DNA from: Bacillota bacterium
GTDB lineage: Bacteria > Bacillota > Clostridia > Christensenellales > Aristaeellaceae
Reading direction: 5' to 3'
DNA length: 12,945 bases
Assembly (NCBI GenBank): GCA_023392395.1
Contig: JAEVZE010000397.1
Coordinates: 1 to 12,945, forward strand
How positions within the stretch are numbered: the first letter of the stretch is position 1; each line of letters starts with the position of its first letter. Positions 6,567 through 12,753 of this stretch are shown here, in pieces. The position numbers and the translations under genes were made by a program. Under the pieces are notes generated by a model, which worked only from the letters and a program-made list of their open reading frames with translations, searched no databases and was not told the DNA's origin.

Positions 6567-7385
6567 CTATCCCTTGACGGCGCCCGCCGTCAAGCCTCCG
6601 ATGATGTGCTTTCTGAAGACCGCCGTGGCCGTGATGACCGGCAGGATGTACAGCATCGCGGCCGCGGACTGAAGGTCCCACCGCGGGCCGTAGCGGGAGG
6701 TGAGCTGCGCGATGGCGACCGGCAGCGTCATGTGCTCGGACCCCGTGTTCATGATCATCGCATACATGAATTCGTTCCAGGTGTTGATGAACGTGAAGAT
6801 CAGAACCACCATGATCGCGGATTTTGAGAGCGGGAGTACGATTTGAAACAGCGTGCGCAGCCGCGAGCTGCCGTCGATGGCGGCGGCCTCCATCAGTTCG
6901 TCCGGAAAATCCAGGAAAAACGGCATCATCAGCCAGATCGCCATCGGCAGGTTGAACGACACGTTGCCGATGATCAGGCATGCCTTGGTGTTGATCAGGT
7001 GGAACTTTGCCATCATCAGGTACAGTGGAATGATGATGGTGACAAACGGGATCATCCGAAGGGCGATGCAGGCGGCCAGGATTTTCCCGGAGAAGCGGGA
7101 GCGGAACTTGGTCAGGCCGTAAACCGCCAACGTCGAGACCATGAGGATGATCGCGGTGGCCACGGCGGCCACGGTCAGGCTGTTGCCGAAAAAGCCGCCG
7201 ATGGAATAGGTGGTCAATACATCCGAGAAATTCTTCAGCGTCAGGTGCGACGGCCAGCCGACCGTGTACACTTCCGAACCTTCCTTGAACGAGGTCAGCA
7301 TCAGCCAGAACACCGGAAAGAGCACAACCGCGCCGTACAATAGCACCACGAGGGCGGACAGCCAGCGGCGATCTCCCTGCTTCAT
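6567..7385 (-). CDS. CUT1-type carbohydrate ABC transporter permease (MalG-like)
   Basis: Inner-membrane subunit of a sugar or oligosaccharide importer, 272 residues, typical for MalG/AraQ-like permeases. Hydrophobic segments are at about 9-30, 68-92, 103-126, 137-158, 188-212 and 236-256. The EAA loop that docks the ATPase is intact at 166-185 (EAAAIDG...IVLP). The ATG at 7385 directly abuts the TAG of the upstream permease, with GGGAGG about 10 bases before it inside that gene. The AKR gene begins 8 bases after its stop. No ATP-binding subunit lies in the cluster, so a shared MsmX/MsmK-type ATPase encoded elsewhere is the likely partner, as is common in Bacillota. Confidence 0.93.
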   Translation of the reverse strand: MKQGDRRWLSALVVLLYGAVVLFPVFWLMLTSFKEGSEVYTVGWPSHLTLKNFSDVLTTYSIGGFFGNSLTVAAVATAIILMVSTLAVYGLTKFRSRFSGKILAACIALRMIPFVTIIIPLYLMMAKFHLINTKACLIIGNVSFNLPMAIWLMMPFFLDFPDELMEAAAIDGSSRLRTLFQIVLPLSKSAIMVVLIFTFINTWNEFMYAMIMNTGSEHMTLPVAIAQLTSRYGPRWDLQSAAAMLYILPVITATAVFRKHIIGGLTAGAVKG

Positions 7386-8288
7386 CTAGCGCGCCTCCCT
7401 TCCCACGAACCGGCGGATCAAAAGCATGCCCGCCGCCATCATGGCCATCATCAGAAACGAGGCCGCCGATGCGCCGCTGATGTCCATCTGCGTCCAGCTC
7501 TTTCGGTAGATGAACAGCGCAAGCGTCTCCGTCGCCCCGGCCGGGCCGCCGTTGGTCACCAGGTACGCCGAATCGAAGATTCGGAACGCGTCCATGAACC
7601 GGATCACCATCGCATAAGCGATGACGCTTCGCACCATCGGCAGGATGATGCGAAAGAACGTCTGGAACACCCCCGCGCCGTCCACCCGCGCCGATTCCAG
7701 CACCTCCTGCGGGATGGAGAGGATGGCGGTGTAGACCAAGAGGAAGATGGTCGAGGTCGCCTGCCAGGTGTCGATCATCACCATGCTGGCGCGGGCCAGG
7801 TCCCCGTTGGTCAGCCAGGGGATGTCCGAGCGGATCAGCCCGGCAGCCTTCAAAATGCCGTTGAGCACGCCCAGCTCGTCGCCCAGCAGGAATTTAAACA
7901 GCAGCGACACCACGACCGGCGCGATCATGATGGTCATCATAAACAGCGTGGTCGTCAGCCCTCGCAGACGCCGCATGCGGCTCACCGAGGCCGACAGCGC
8001 GATGCCGATCAGAAATTCCATCGCCACCGCCGAGATCGAGAGGATCAGCGTCACCTTCGTGGCGTTTTGAAACTGGGCGTCCATCAAAAGCGCGCGATAG
8101 TTTGTAAGCCCAGTAAACGACACGCCCTGCCCGCTCAAAACGTTTGCCACCGTGTAGTCGGTCATGCTGATAAAGGCCGAAAAGGCCAGCGGATAGATGA
8201 ACAGCGCAAGCAGCATGACGAGGGCTGGCGCCGTGGCCGCGATCCCGAAAATCCGGTTTGCCCGGGCGTAGCCGATCTTTTTTGGCAT
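7386..8288 (-). CDS. CUT1-type carbohydrate ABC transporter permease (MalF/UgpA-like)
   Basis: First permease of the importer, 300 residues. It has an N-terminal helix (about 12-36), a periplasmic-side loop with SFTGLTNYRALL (57-68) typical of the MalF/UgpA group, and further helices at about 79-101, 113-133, 167-190, 222-240 and 275-292. The EAA loop reads ESARVDGAG...IILP (198-217). The ATG at 8288 is chosen because AAGGGAG lies about 8 bases upstream; an in-frame ATG at 8330 would place the start inside the GC-rich hairpin and add 14 residues unlike the family. It is separated from the binding-protein gene by 85 bases and abuts the second permease with no gap, so the two permeases should be made in equal amounts. 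Confidence 0.92.
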   Translation of the reverse strand: MPKKIGYARANRIFGIAATAPALVMLLALFIYPLAFSAFISMTDYTVANVLSGQGVSFTGLTNYRALLMDAQFQNATKVTLILSISAVAMEFLIGIALSASVSRMRRLRGLTTTLFMMTIMIAPVVVSLLFKFLLGDELGVLNGILKAAGLIRSDIPWLTNGDLARASMVMIDTWQATSTIFLLVYTAILSIPQEVLESARVDGAGVFQTFFRIILPMVRSVIAYAMVIRFMDAFRIFDSAYLVTNGGPAGATETLALFIYRKSWTQMDISGASAASFLMMAMMAAGMLLIRRFVGREAR

Positions 8289-8330
8289 CGTTCCAACTCC
8301 CTTTAAGACCGCGAGGGTACGACAATCCAC

Positions 8331-8353
8331 GGGGGCGGCCGCTGGCCGCCCCC
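8331..8353 (-). promoter_or_regulatory. GC-rich intercistronic hairpin between binding-protein and permease genes
   Basis: GGGGGCGGCC at 8331-8340 and GGCCGCCCCC at 8344-8353 form a perfect 10-bp stem with a three-base loop. No T-run follows on either strand, so it is not a normal terminator. In this place, 20 bases after the binding-protein stop, such stems usually protect the upstream mRNA from 3' decay and lower the expression of the downstream permeases, as between malE and malF. That role is inferred from position. Confidence 0.75.
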
Positions 8354-8373
8354 ACTTGAAACGCGCCCATATA

Positions 8374-9687
8374 TTACTTCATGAATTTGTTCTTTTCGAG
8401 AACGGACTCCATCTGCGCCTTCGCGGAGTCCAGCGCCTCCTGCGGCGTGATGTCGGTGGTCAGCGCGGCGTTGATCGTCGCGTTCATGATCTTGTTCAGG
8501 CTGTCGTAGGACGCGCCGGAGAGGATCATGGCGTTGGACTGCATGCACTCAAGGTTTCGGATCGCGGCCTCGTACTTGCCCTTTTGTACGCCTTCGAATT
8601 CGGCGATGCGCTTCTCGACGACGCTCTTGCGGGTGGGCATCGCGCCCTGGAAGTCGGACCAGATCAGGGAACCCTCGGCCGAAGCCAGCCACTTGAGCAG
8701 CTTCATGGCCTCCTCCTTGTGCTGAGAGCCCTTCGCCAGGCTGACCGCCCAACCGCCCACCGCCGTCTTCGTGCCGGCGGAGCCCGCGGGCATGACCGTC
8801 GCGGCAAAGTCGTCCTTCACCTTGGAGCCGTCCGCGGAGGCCAGGTCGTACATGTAGGCGTAGTTGATGGCCATGGCCACCTTGCCCTCAATGAACATGG
8901 TGTGGTGCTCGCTCCAGTCGTAGTTGACGATGCCTTCGGGGTAGATCTTGTACTTCTTGTAGTTGTCGACGACGTAGCTGAGGGCCTGCACCGCCTCGGG
9001 CGAATTCACGGTCACCTGGTAGGAGCCCTTTTCGCTGTCCACGGTCAGCGCCTGCGCGCCGAAGGACATGAAGTAGTTGATGAATTCGGCCATGTTGCTG
9101 TCAAAGTTGCCGCCGTGGAACTCCGCGCCGTAGACTTGGATGTTGTTCGCATCGAAACCCTCGTCCCCGGGATGCTTGCCGCTTGCGTCTGTGGTCAGCT
9201 TGACGGCCATCTCGCGGAACTCTTCGTAGGTCTTGGGCGGGGCGTCAAAGCCCGCGGCCTTGAGGAGGCTGGGCCGGTAGAACAGCAGGCAGGTGTCCGC
9301 CTGCACCGGGTAGCCGTAGATCTTGCCGCCGCTCATGTAGTTGGTCCGGGTGCCTTCGAAGATGTCGCTCCAGTCGTCCAGTTCGGGCAGTTCTTCCACG
9401 ATGCCCGACAGGCCGAACTGCACCGCGCCCTGACCGCAGGAGATGATGTCATACTGGTTGGTGCCGCTCATGGCGTCCACCTGCACCTTGGAAACGATGT
9501 CGCTGTCCGGCACGCCGATCATCTCAAAGTCGATGTCCGGGCACGCTTCCCGGAGCGCCTTCTCCTGTTCGGCCAAGCGGTCGTTGGCGATGGTGATGAT
9601 GGTCACTTTGTCACCGGCGAGGGCGACGGGGCCGAACGCGAGCAGCGCGACCAGCGCAAAGATCAGGATCCGAACGGTTTTCCGCAT
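8374..9687 (-). CDS. Extracellular sugar-binding protein of the ABC importer (SBP family 1)
   Basis: Captures the sugar outside the cell and delivers it to the two permeases encoded downstream; 437 residues, normal for CUT1 binding proteins. An N-terminal signal peptide is visible (MRKTVRILIF, hydrophobic core, then GPVALA), with likely signal peptidase I cleavage after residue 24. There is no cysteine in a lipobox, which is unusual if the host has a single membrane. Later segments fit the family: DIISCGQGAVQFGLSGIVEELPELDDW, GKIYGYPVQADTCLLFYRPSLLKAAGF, TYEEFREMAVKL, a GKVAMAINYAYMYDLA block and GGWAVSLAKGSQHKEEAMKLLKWLAS. The ATG at 9687 has GGGAGG about 8 bases upstream; a longer in-frame reading to 9834 would cross the promoter. 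It is the first gene of its own transcript and is therefore expected to be the most abundant product. Confidence 0.92.
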   Translation of the reverse strand: MRKTVRILIFALVALLAFGPVALAGDKVTIITIANDRLAEQEKALREACPDIDFEMIGVPDSDIVSKVQVDAMSGTNQYDIISCGQGAVQFGLSGIVEELPELDDWSDIFEGTRTNYMSGGKIYGYPVQADTCLLFYRPSLLKAAGFDAPPKTYEEFREMAVKLTTDASGKHPGDEGFDANNIQVYGAEFHGGNFDSNMAEFINYFMSFGAQALTVDSEKGSYQVTVNSPEAVQALSYVVDNYKKYKIYPEGIVNYDWSEHHTMFIEGKVAMAINYAYMYDLASADGSKVKDDFAATVMPAGSAGTKTAVGGWAVSLAKGSQHKEEAMKLLKWLASAEGSLIWSDFQGAMPTRKSVVEKRIAEFEGVQKGKYEAAIRNLECMQSNAMILSGASYDSLNKIMNATINAALTTDITPQEALDSAKAQMESVLEKNKFMK

Positions 9688-9703
9688 GACTTCAACCTCC
9701 CTG

Positions 9704-9726
9704 ATAATTTTCCTCTCCAAAATTAT
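9704..9726. repeat. 8-bp inverted repeat over the -10 region of the binding-protein promoter
   Basis: ATAATTTT at 9704-9711 and AAAATTAT at 9719-9726 are perfect reverse complements around a 7-base centre, CCTCTCC on the plus strand. The right arm covers five of the six bases of the -10 box and the rest lies at and just after the likely start of transcription. It may be an operator for a repressor or a hairpin at the very 5' end of the mRNA. Confidence 0.55.
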
Positions 9727-9751
9727 AACCGGGAAGGATTGCACAGGACAA
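9722..9751 (-). promoter_or_regulatory. Promoter of the binding-protein/permease/enzyme operon
   Basis: On the minus strand TTGTCC (plus positions 9746-9751) and TATAAT (9722-9727) are 18 bases apart. The -10 is perfect and the -35 matches the sigma-A consensus at four of six positions, which fits a promoter that needs an activator. It lies in the 109-base gap after the response regulator gene, about 35 bases upstream of the binding-protein start codon. The upstream flank, about 9752-9796, holds no obvious inverted repeat. Confidence 0.75.
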
Positions 9752-9796
9752 CGGAGAAGAAACTGGGGAAAGTGGGAAAATCTTTGCATTTTGGCC

Positions 9797-10561
9797 CTAC
9801 CACAACTTTTTATACTGGGAAGGCGTGACGCCAAAGGCTCGCTTGAAGAGGCTGGCGAAGTACTTCTCGTCCTGATATCCGACCAGCCGCGCCACGTCCC
9901 GCACCCGGCTCCCCGGCGCGTCCAGCAGCTCCTTCGCCTTCTCCATGCGAACCTTGAGCGCGTATTCGGAGAAGCCCTCGCCGGTCTCGCTCTTGAACAG
10001 CGCGCTCAGGTAGCTGGCGCTCAGCCCCACCGCCTCCGCCACGCTGGTCAGGCTCAGTTCCAGCCCGCAGTTTTCCAGCATATAGCGCTTGACGCGGCGG
10101 ATGACCGCCTCCGCGCCCGGCGCGCCCGAATCCTCCCCGCGGGCCAGGAGCGCTTGTTCCCGTTTGAGGCCGCGGAGCTGCCGCTCCTCCCCCTCGATCT
10201 TTTCGCGGGCGCGCAATACGGTCTTAATCAATTCTCGCGTCGGCGCGATCTTGAGCACGTAATCAAAAGCGCCCCGGCGCAGAGCCTGCTGCACATAGTG
10301 GAAATCGTCGTAGGCCGTCAGCATGATGACGGGCGTGGACGGCCTTTCCCGCATGATGCGTTCCAGAAGCGCAAGCCCGTCCATTTTGGGCATGCGGATG
10401 TCGGTCAGCACGATGTCGGGACACAGCTTCCTGGCAATGGGCAGCGCCTCCTCGCCATTTGCCGCCGTGCCTACCACCATCAGGCCGTACTCCGACCAAG
10501 GCACGCCCTTTGCGAGCTGCTCGCGGATCAGCTTTTCGTCCTCAACGATCATCAGCTTCAT
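9797..10561 (-). CDS. AraC-type response regulator (YesN family)
   Basis: DNA-binding response regulator, 254 residues, with an N-terminal receiver domain (about 1-120) and a C-terminal AraC double helix-turn-helix (about 152-254). The receiver has acidic pocket E7/D8, phospho-acceptor D54 in LTDIRMPKMDG, T82 in LTAYDDF and K104 in YVLKIAP; all key residues are present. In the DNA-binding part, LTSVAEAVGLSASYLSALFK (171-190) and VRDVARLVGYQDEKYFASLFK (220-240) are the two helix-turn-helix units, followed by FGVTPSQYKKLW. The length matches the short YesN form without a long middle region. The ATG at 10561 has GGGAGGG about 8 bases upstream and lies 20 bases inside the end of the kinase gene. 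It should be activated by that kinase and most likely turns on the importer operon whose promoter starts directly downstream. Confidence 0.93.
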   Translation of the reverse strand: MKLMIVEDEKLIREQLAKGVPWSEYGLMVVGTAANGEEALPIARKLCPDIVLTDIRMPKMDGLALLERIMRERPSTPVIMLTAYDDFHYVQQALRRGAFDYVLKIAPTRELIKTVLRAREKIEGEERQLRGLKREQALLARGEDSGAPGAEAVIRRVKRYMLENCGLELSLTSVAEAVGLSASYLSALFKSETGEGFSEYALKVRMEKAKELLDAPGSRVRDVARLVGYQDEKYFASLFKRAFGVTPSQYKKLW

Positions 10562-12293
10562 GGCCGTACCCTCCCGGATGGTCTGGGATGGAAAAGGACA
10601 CCCGGGCGCCCCGGCCGGCGTTCGAAAGCAAAATATCGTAGCCCTCGCCGTAGTGCAGCCGGATGCGCTTTTGCAGGTTCAAAAGGCCCACCCCATTTTG
10701 AAAGCCCTTGAATTCGCAGGTTTTCAGCCGCTCGCGCAGCGTGATCAGCGCATCCTCCGGAAAGCCGGGGCCGTCGTCCTCCACGGAGAAGGCGATCAGC
10801 GCGCCCTCGCGGCGGCAGTCCACCCAGATGTGCCCGTCGCCGTCCTTGTCCTTGAACGCGTGGGCGATCACGTTCTCCACCGGGATTTGCAAAACGAACT
10901 TGAGCACCTCCAGGTCCATCAGGTCCTCGCCGGCCGTGACGGTGAGCGCGAACTCATGGTCGTAGCGCAGGCGCTGGATCTCGCAAAAGCTGCGGACACA
11001 TTCCATCTCCTCCCGGAGCGTCACAAACTTCCGGCCCAGCGCGATGCTGGAGCGGAGCACCCGGCTGAAATTCGCGATCAGTTCGGCCATCTGGCTTTCG
11101 CCAAACCGCTCGGCGAGCAGGCGGATCGTCACCAGCGTGTTGAACACGAAGTGCGGGTTGATCTGCGCCTGCAGCGCGTACAGCTCGGACTCCATCTTCT
11201 CCCGCTCGAGCTTGCGCACGTCGTCCATCAGGCCGCGGATGCGCCCGATCATGTAGTTGTAGGTGGCGGTCAGTTGACCGATCTCGTCGCGCTTGACCAC
11301 GGCGACGGGGCTTCCGAAGTCGCCTTGCCCGGCCTTGAGCATATTTTTCCGCAGGAATTCCAGCGGCTTCAGGATCCGAATGACGAGAAACGCGCCCACC
11401 AGCGCGGCGATGGCCAGGCTCAGAAGCAGTACCAGCGCGATGTTATTGATCAGAATGCGCTTTTCTTGGTTGATGTTGTTCAGGTCGCCAATGCCGTAGA
11501 AGACGAATCTGCCGCCGGAGGGCAGAATGGTGATCAGCTTGTCGTTGGACCAGATCGACAGGCGCTCGGGACGGTATGCGGCACCATGGGATTGCATGAG
11601 GGCCTCTGCGGATGCGCCCAGTTCCTCCTCGCGCGAGCTGGCGAACACCGCGCCGTCCATTCCGACGATGCCGATGCTGCCGCCATTCCCCGCCATGTAC
11701 CGGAAGGAGTCCTCCAGCGCGTTCGCGTCCAGGAACACGCACAAAAAGCCCAGCTGCTCATCGTAATGAAGGACATTGCGCAACACGTTGACCTGCACGT
11801 AACACCGGTGTGTTCGGGCGGCGTCCTCCCCCGGGATGTCAAAAGGCCCGAGCCACGCGCTCTTGTCTTTGGACGCCTCGTACTGCGCCTGCAGGCTTTT
11901 GTAAGTGCTCCGCTGGTCCAGCATGCCGTATACGCCCGCCAGCTTGTTCCAGTTGGCGTCCAGAATCACCAAGTCGAAGAGCAGGAAGCTGGTGTCCGTC
12001 AGCTCCGACACGTACTGCCGCGCCGCCACCGTCGACGGGATGTCCCCCGCGCCGTTCAAAAGCAGTTTCTGCACCGTGTCGTCGATGTAGACGGGCTTGA
12101 TGATGTTGCGGATGTCGTCAAAGTATTGAGTGACGTTGCGCGACACCTGCGTCAGGTTGTTTGCCGCCAGAAGTTCCGAATTGGCTTTGATGTTGCGAAC
12201 GGATTGCGCGTAATACGAGATCGCGGCGGCAAGGCCGATCAGAAGGGCCATGCCCGTCAGTACCGCGATGATGCGCAGCCGCAGGGTCTTCAT
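10542..12293 (-). CDS. Membrane sensor histidine kinase (YesM family)
   Basis: Senses an outside signal and phosphorylates the neighbouring AraC-type regulator. It has 583 residues: TM1 at about 7-28, an extracellular sensor region of about 250 residues (30-278, Cache-like in layout; ligand unknown), TM2 at about 281-305, HAMP at about 305-358, then a short coiled-coil linker. The His_kinase domain contains LQAQINPHFVFNTL with phospho-acceptor H381. The ATPase part has N474 in PVENVIAHAF, DDGPG (506-510) and GVGLLNLQKRI (534-544). The ATG at 12293 is supported by GGAGGAG close upstream; an in-frame ATG at 12413 would put the promoter inside the gene and was rejected. The final 20 bases overlap the regulator gene, so the pair is translationally coupled. 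The sequence shows no cysteine-rich or PAS domain in the cytoplasm. Confidence 0.92.
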   Translation of the reverse strand: MKTLRLRIIAVLTGMALLIGLAAAISYYAQSVRNIKANSELLAANNLTQVSRNVTQYFDDIRNIIKPVYIDDTVQKLLLNGAGDIPSTVAARQYVSELTDTSFLLFDLVILDANWNKLAGVYGMLDQRSTYKSLQAQYEASKDKSAWLGPFDIPGEDAARTHRCYVQVNVLRNVLHYDEQLGFLCVFLDANALEDSFRYMAGNGGSIGIVGMDGAVFASSREEELGASAEALMQSHGAAYRPERLSIWSNDKLITILPSGGRFVFYGIGDLNNINQEKRILINNIALVLLLSLAIAALVGAFLVIRILKPLEFLRKNMLKAGQGDFGSPVAVVKRDEIGQLTATYNYMIGRIRGLMDDVRKLEREKMESELYALQAQINPHFVFNTLVTIRLLAERFGESQMAELIANFSRVLRSSIALGRKFVTLREEMECVRSFCEIQRLRYDHEFALTVTAGEDLMDLEVLKFVLQIPVENVIAHAFKDKDGDGHIWVDCRREGALIAFSVEDDGPGFPEDALITLRERLKTCEFKGFQNGVGLLNLQKRIRLHYGEGYDILLSNAGRGARVSFSIPDHPGGYGHEADDR

Positions 12294-12327
12294 GCGCTCT
12301 CCTCCGCTCAATTCGCCGTCTTTCGCC

Positions 12328-12357
12328 ATTATAGTACACGCGCGCCGCAAGGCGCAA
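12328..12357 (-). promoter_or_regulatory. Promoter of the histidine kinase/response regulator operon
   Basis: On the minus strand TTGCGC (plus positions 12352-12357) and TATAAT (12328-12333) are 18 bases apart, the same spacing as the promoter of the transporter operon. The spacer contains GCGCC-GCAA-GGCGC (12342-12355), a small hairpin that overlaps the -35 box. The start of transcription would be about 28 bases upstream of the kinase ATG. Confidence 0.7.
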
Positions 12358-12391
12358 TTGAAATACTTCGGTTTTTGCGCTGAAATTGCGC
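12352..12391. repeat. TTGCGC repeat group upstream of the kinase gene
   Basis: TTGCGC occurs at 12375-12380 and 12386-12391 as direct repeats 11 bases apart, and in the opposite orientation at 12352-12357 over the -35 box. The outer pair forms an 8-bp inverted repeat, GCGCAATT (12352-12359) and AATTGCGC (12384-12391). Direct half-sites one helical turn apart are typical of AraC-type binding, so self-control by the regulator is possible. Confidence 0.4.
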
Positions 12392-12610
12392 AGATTCGCA
12401 CATCCCCGCCCATGGCGGAGATCCGCGCATACCGGCGGAGAAAGTCGAATCCTTCTTTATGCCTTTAATGGGAAAATGCGCAGGAAAGTCCCCTAATCAA
12501 TGGCATTCAATCCTGCAACTGTCCGAATTGCGAGATCCCGTGATGGGTTAGTTTTGGTCAATGCCATAATATACTTAGCGAATAAGCTCATATTCATCCC
12601 CTTATACTTA

Positions 12611-12640
12611 TTGCGTATGCCGGGTTTTTCGTGTTAGAAT
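12611..12640 (+). promoter_or_regulatory. Probable promoter of the plus-strand helix-turn-helix gene
   Basis: TTGCGT at 12611-12616 and TAGAAT at 12635-12640 are 18 bases apart. The -10 matches five of six consensus bases. It would give a leader of roughly 105 bases before the TTG start of the downstream gene, containing the inverted repeat at 12670-12690. Confidence 0.5.
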
Positions 12641-12669
12641 CGTAACCGTGATGTTAGAGGATCCCCGGG

Positions 12670-12690
12670 TTTTCCGACGCGCGCGGAAAA
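12670..12690 (+). repeat. 7-bp inverted repeat in the leader of the helix-turn-helix gene
   Basis: TTTTCCG at 12670-12676 pairs with CGGAAAA at 12684-12690 around a 7-base GC-rich loop. It lies after the proposed promoter and before the start codon. It could be an operator for the encoded regulator or a leader hairpin. No T-run follows, so it is not a terminator. Confidence 0.45.
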
Positions 12691-12753
12691 GAACTGGCAT
12701 GGCGCGCCGCAAAGAGGCGGCTTCGGGCCGTGCAGACGCTGCAGGAGGTTCTT

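Larger units (their letters stand above)
12294..12753. other. Divergent intergenic region with two promoters and several repeats
   Basis: About 460 bases between the kinase gene (minus) and the helix-turn-helix gene (plus). It is clearly AT-richer than the coding regions, especially 12440-12660. It holds the kinase promoter (12328-12357), a TTGCGC repeat group (12352-12391), a short hairpin CCGCC-CAT-GGCGG at 12406-12418, the plus-strand promoter (12611-12640), an inverted repeat at 12670-12690 and a possible 38-codon leader frame from 12651. No further gene with family resemblance was seen. Confidence 0.6.

Noticed and set aside
5635..6981. Longer 448-codon reading of the AKR gene starting inside the permease
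   Set aside because: The extra N-terminal part is out-of-frame permease sequence; the ATG at 6558 has a perfect ribosome site.
8356..9828. Plus-strand frame of 490 codons opposite the binding-protein gene
   Set aside because: Shadow of a clear family gene with signal peptide and ribosome site; the frame has a low-complexity His/Val/Gly/Asp-rich composition.
10323..12383. Plus-strand frame of 686 codons opposite the kinase and regulator genes
   Set aside because: Antisense to two well-supported genes; no domain recognised, and it crosses the kinase promoter.
12406..12418. CCGCC-CAT-GGCGG hairpin upstream of the kinase promoter
   Set aside because: Five-base arms of only G and C are expected often in this composition; not used as separate evidence for control.
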